Origin: Acidimicrobiales bacterium
Lineage (GTDB): Bacteria > Actinomycetota > Acidimicrobiia > Acidimicrobiales > MedAcidi-G1
DNA length: 64,000 nucleotides
Assembly (NCBI GenBank): GCA_030748555.1
Contig: JASMLT010000003.1
Location: 1 to 64,000, forward strand
Direction: 5' to 3'
Shown here: positions 60,014 to 64,000 of the stretch, piece after piece
Position numbering within the stretch: the stretch's first letter is position 1
Layout: every line of letters starts with the position of its first letter
Notes under the pieces: generated by a model
What the model was told of the DNA's origin: nothing
What the model saw: only the letters and a program-made list of their open reading frames with translations
Databases searched by the model: none
Position numbers and translations under genes: made by a program

Positions 60014-62104
60014 TTAAACATTCTGCCCGATGTTTGGGTTTTCGTATACTTTTTCCCTATTAAATTCATTCAAAATTGAACGTGATGATAATGCTAAAGA
60101 GGCTCCACCCAGAGCAGTCAAGAAAGCTCCTGCTCCTGTGACTATTTGCAGATCTGAAACTCTGGCCAAACTTATGATCCAACCAAGTCCAATTATTGAT
60201 ATGCCTGCCCCTATGCCTGCAGTGATGACGCTCCAGCGCCATCGCATATGCTCGTTGAAACCAAAAAATCCGACCGCCGGCAATAAAGTCAGAAGACCAA
60301 TTATCACAAGTGGTATAGCCAAATAAGAAAGTCCCCCACCATTTGGAGTTATACCATCATTGATAGTCTCCACGGTCATGCGGTACTTGTTTATTAAGGA
60401 ACTGATCTTTGAATTGTTTATCGCAACTAACGCTGGTGATAATTCAACCTCTTCACGGAGAACATTAATTTCCGCTTGAGCCTCTGGTGGCAAATCCGTA
60501 GCTCCCCGTTCATCAAAGGTCCATCCAGAAATCGAGCCTATTAATACTAGAAGAAGAGCTGTTATACCCGCTAATACTCGACCCCATCCAATAGAAATTG
60601 TTAACGGCCTGTGTGGCGACAGTGGAGCTGTCTGCAGAGCGAAAAGGGAACCTAAAATACCTATGGCTCCTCCAGCTACTGACACATAGAGTCCTATCCC
60701 ATGAGAGTAACTGACTGTTTCTTGTGCCGTATTTGCCATTAAGTACGTTAGAGAAGAAATCAAAATCACGAAAGATGCTATTACTGCACCGTGAGCGCCC
60801 ATCCATTTAGATATTGAGCCTGGGTTTCTAATGGTTGTGATTGAAGCAGCAATTATTAAACACGCTGCACCGAAAACGAAAAATCCGAACCAGTTTCCTC
60901 CTGAAGCAGCAAACCCGTTAAATGATTGACCTGTAAGGTCAAGGTCGGCTGCACGAGCATGGCCAGCTATTAAACCTGCGTCACTACCCCAGGTCAAAAA
61001 TAATGAAACTAAGGCAACAACCCCGCCGACACCAGCGACAAGTAAACCTGTACGTTCATTTGGTGTTGCAGGAGCATTCCATTCAACTTCTGTTGTTTCT
61101 TTATCTTTACCCAGTTCGGCTAATTCGCTCAGTATCTCTTCATCTGTACTTCTACGGGCTCTTACGGCACCTGTAATACGCTCAAAGAGTCTGCGATTGT
61201 CACCCTCAGGTTGTGAGAGTCGATCAAGTACAACTGAAACTAGAAATAGAGCAAAACCTGCGGAAAAACCTAAGCCAACATCAAGGTTCTGAACCGCTCT
61301 GAACACCTGAAGCCCCAGTCCTGACGCACCCATAATTGCTGCGATACCAACCATTGCTATTGACAACATTAAGCATTGATTCAATCCTGTCATTATCGCT
61401 GGCCTCGCTAAAGGAAGTTGAACATCAACCAAAACTCTTGTCTCAGGGGCTCCGTATGCGCGACTTGCCTCAACGACATCTTCAGGCACTTGTCTGATAC
61501 CAAGATTAGTCAAACGGACTAATGGAGGCAGAGCATAAATCATTGTCACCATAGTCGCGGGTACAACACCGATACTGAAGAAAAACACAAAAGGAACCAT
61601 GTAGGTAAATGAGTGAATAACTTGCATAGCATCCATCACCGGTCTCACGACGTTCCACACGCCGTCTTGTCGTGCACAGAGCACACCTAATGGAATTCCA
61701 ATGAGGGCGCAAAGAGCGACGGAAACGATAACCATTCCGACAGTTCTCATAGTGTCTAACCAGTACGCCTGGCCGAGTAATCCACACAGTGCGAGTGCAA
61801 AACCTGATTGGATTCCAATTCTAGGGGTACGGAAAAGAGCCCCGAAAACAATCGTGAAAAGCACAACCCAGAACCAAGAAACTGTGAGGAGAAAGGAATT
61901 AACGAAATTATCAAGCAAAAAATCAAAAGGCCATTTAATCGTGTCCAGGACCCATCCTGCGTTCAAATCCATCCAGTCGACCATCTGATCAAACCAATAG
62001 CCGAAAGGAATTCTCCACTCATCCAGAATCGCAGTGTCAAAAATGCTTACTGATTCTTCAGTACCTGCTTTCTCGAAACGTATTTGTCCGAAAATATGCA
62101 TCAT
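60014..62104 (-). CDS. proW: ProW-type (glycine betaine/proline) permease with large C-terminal TM extension
   Basis: ALIGIPLGVLCARQ, VEASRAYGAPETRVLVDVQLPLARPAIMTGLNQCLML; ~350-aa hydrophobic C-terminal region. Confidence 0.85.
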   Translation of the reverse strand: MMHIFGQIRFEKAGTEESVSIFDTAILDEWRIPFGYWFDQMVDWMDLNAGWVLDTIKWPFDFLLDNFVNSFLLTVSWFWVVLFTIVFGALFRTPRIGIQSGFALALCGLLGQAYWLDTMRTVGMVIVSVALCALIGIPLGVLCARQDGVWNVVRPVMDAMQVIHSFTYMVPFVFFFSIGVVPATMVTMIYALPPLVRLTNLGIRQVPEDVVEASRAYGAPETRVLVDVQLPLARPAIMTGLNQCLMLSIAMVGIAAIMGASGLGLQVFRAVQNLDVGLGFSAGFALFLVSVVLDRLSQPEGDNRRLFERITGAVRARRSTDEEILSELAELGKDKETTEVEWNAPATPNERTGLLVAGVGGVVALVSLFLTWGSDAGLIAGHARAADLDLTGQSFNGFAASGGNWFGFFVFGAACLIIAASITTIRNPGSISKWMGAHGAVIASFVILISSLTYLMANTAQETVSYSHGIGLYVSVAGGAIGILGSLFALQTAPLSPHRPLTISIGWGRVLAGITALLLVLIGSISGWTFDERGATDLPPEAQAEINVLREEVELSPALVAINNSKISSLINKYRMTVETINDGITPNGGGLSYLAIPLVIIGLLTLLPAVGFFGFNEHMRWRWSVITAGIGAGISIIGLGWIISLARVSDLQIVTGAGAFLTALGGASLALSSRSILNEFNREKVYENPNIGQNV

Positions 62105-63321
62105 AGGAATACCTCCCTATCGAACCCATCAATTAGTTGCTCCACGCGTCCCATCTCTTCCATGATTTCACGAGGTTCAAGTTCGCCTATTAAACGTCCT
62201 GTTTCATCAACAACTGCAATTGGCAATCCTCTTCCGGCAGCTGCATAGTTTGTGTTAAATGTCGCTTCCGCTGTGGTTCTTTCAAAGTCAGTTCTGAGCA
62301 CATCCTTCAGATCGGTTGAACCTTGGGCTAGAGCAGAACTTGCATCTGCTAAGTGTAAAAGAGATACGGGCTTTCCGTCCTGATCACAACAAAACCCTCC
62401 TTGACGGCCTCCAAGTGAATTAATGGCTTCCACAAGAGTTGAATTAGAGTCAACTATTGCCGGCGCTTCCATAACTGATTCGACATCAATCACTCTTCCC
62501 TGGTCTACGTCCTGAACAAACTCAGCCACATAGGCATCGGCCGGCTGGGTGAGAATTTCTTCTGCAGTGCCAATTTGAACAACATAACCGTCTCTAAGTA
62601 TGCAGACTCGATCACCTATTCTTAGAGCCTCATTCAAGTCATGGGTAATAAACAGAATTGTTTTATGAAGTTCACTCTGAATCGACATAAGCTCATCTTG
62701 CATTTGACGACGTATCAGCGGATCTAGAGCGCTGAATGCTTCATCCATGAGAAGTATGTCTGGATCGCTACACAAAGCACGAGCTAACCCCACCCGCTGC
62801 TGCATTCCACCGGAAAGTTCTCTCGTGGCATTTAGTGCGTACGCTTCAAGACCCACGAGTGAAAGGGCTCTCATGGCGGCTTCATTTCGTTGTCTTTTAT
62901 CTACACCTTGCACTTTTAGACCATAGCCTGTGTTATCAATTACATTTCTGTGTGGAAACAGAGCAAAATGTTGGAATACCATTCCCATTTTTTCACGTCT
63001 AAATTCCTGCAGTGCGGATCCAGTCAATTCCTGCACATCCGTACCCTCTACCATCACTTTTCCACTTGTGACGTCATGAAGTTTGTTTACTGTACGTATC
63101 GCGGTTGATTTCCCAGAGCCTGACAAGCCCATAACCACAAATATTTCACCTTTGTTCACAGAGAAGGAAACATCGGTTAAACCCACGACGTGCCCAGACT
63201 GCTTTTGGACATCGTCTTTATGAACACCAGATTTAGCTAAATCAAAAGCTCTTCCCCGAGGATTCGGCCCAAATATTTTAAAAACGCTTTCTAGAGAAAT
63301 TATTGCTTCCCCGTCAGCCAC
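62101..63321 (-). CDS. proV: ProV-type ABC ATPase with CBS domains
   Basis: VMGLSGSGKSTAIRTVNKL, LSGGMQQRVGLARALCSDPDILLMDEAFSALDPLIRRQMQDEL. Confidence 0.92.
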   Translation of the reverse strand: MADGEAIISLESVFKIFGPNPRGRAFDLAKSGVHKDDVQKQSGHVVGLTDVSFSVNKGEIFVVMGLSGSGKSTAIRTVNKLHDVTSGKVMVEGTDVQELTGSALQEFRREKMGMVFQHFALFPHRNVIDNTGYGLKVQGVDKRQRNEAAMRALSLVGLEAYALNATRELSGGMQQRVGLARALCSDPDILLMDEAFSALDPLIRRQMQDELMSIQSELHKTILFITHDLNEALRIGDRVCILRDGYVVQIGTAEEILTQPADAYVAEFVQDVDQGRVIDVESVMEAPAIVDSNSTLVEAINSLGGRQGGFCCDQDGKPVSLLHLADASSALAQGSTDLKDVLRTDFERTTAEATFNTNYAAAGRGLPIAVVDETGRLIGELEPREIMEEMGRVEQLIDGFDREVFL

Positions 63322-63444
63322 TTTTCCTCCCTTTATTTACCTTGTGAACAAAGCAAAATTGAACGCTGTCTTTGAACTAAAAGGTTTTTCATTTTTTAGA
63401 CTTATAAGCACCGTAGCAGTTTAGGGAGGTACGCTGACCAGTCA

Positions 63445-64000
63445 TGACTAAAAGTACTCATTCAGCAATAGTTGATCCGCGAAATGAAAATGTGAAAATC
63501 TATATAAATGGAAATTTTCACAGTAGAGAAAACGCTCAAATTTCAGTCTTTGACAGTGGTTTTCTGGTTGGTGACGGTATCTGGGAAGGATTAAGGCTTC
63601 ACAATGGAAAAATCGCCTTTTTAGATAGGCACCTAGACAGACTCTTTGCTGGCGCTTCAGCAGTTCATTTGGATATTGGATTGAATAGAGAAGAATTGAT
63701 CGACGCCCTGCTTGAAACTGTTGAAATTAATGAGATGACAGATGATGTGCATATCCGCGTAATGATTACCAGAGGTAATAAAAAGACGCCTTCTCAACAT
63801 CCTTCAAATGTTATAGGTGGTCCTAATATTGTGATAATAGCTGAACATAAAGTCGCTGACCCTTCTGTAAGCCAGGAAGGAATCACACTGTTTACAGTGA
63901 CCGTTCGACGTCCCCCACCTGACACACTGGATCAAAGGTTAAATTGCCATTCAAAACTGCATGAGGTGATAGCCCTCATCCAAGCCATCGAAGCAGGAGC
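63445..64000 (+). CDS. Aminotransferase class IV (BCAT/ADC lyase-like), partial at right edge
   Basis: Own translation from ATG 63445: MTKSTHSAIVDPRNENVKIYINGNFHSRENAQISVFDSGFLVGDGIWEGLRLHNGKIAFLDRHLDRL... Confidence 0.9.

Noticed and set aside
1-64000. CRISPR arrays, transposases, phage genes, rRNA or tRNA genes
   Set aside because: No regularly spaced repeats, transposase/integrase motifs or cloverleaf-like sequences were noticed on reading; tRNAscan/Infernal not run.

Overview
The 64 kb window looks like a low-GC, gene-dense actinobacterial chromosome. I infer this from F420/LLM enzymes, several P450s and a phoH-ybeY-corC-era-uppS-recO-glyQS-ppdK-dnaG block; no taxonomy search was run. 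Main result: four genes that standard ORF calling splits at an in-frame UGA read best as selenoproteins. They are (1) a thioredoxin (CPTC)/'DGLPVVPPT' fusion with UGA at 14000-14002; (2) a UGSC-motif protein with UGA at 15379-15381; (3) a second UGSC protein on the minus strand with UGA at 44277-44275; and (4) a SelW/Rdx-like protein with a CLPU motif and UGA at 22108-22110. Each UGA is followed by G, and the frame stays open into conserved-looking sequence. Each is followed by a hairpin whose loop starts 17-20 nt after the UGA. The two UGSC genes have different stem sequences but the same GUG loop at the same spacing (19 nt), a small covariation signal. The UGSC proteins and their PVVPP-domain partners form two paralogous operons, one with a 2-hydroxyacid dehydrogenase and a MauE/DoxX-like protein, the other with a GMC oxidoreductase, a DmdA/GcvT-like protein, an SDR and a PhyH dioxygenase. 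The UGSC region resembles, from memory, the Sec region of glycine/betaine/sarcosine reductase component B. Other content: an ATP-grasp-less PPDK, a GC-rich P450 island, HyuAB plus a DAO-family oxidase, amino-acid ABC, ProVW and LivHMGF transporters with oversized permeases, and several operator-like dyads. No sel genes (selA/B/C/D) were seen, so Sec decoding must be confirmed from the rest of the genome.
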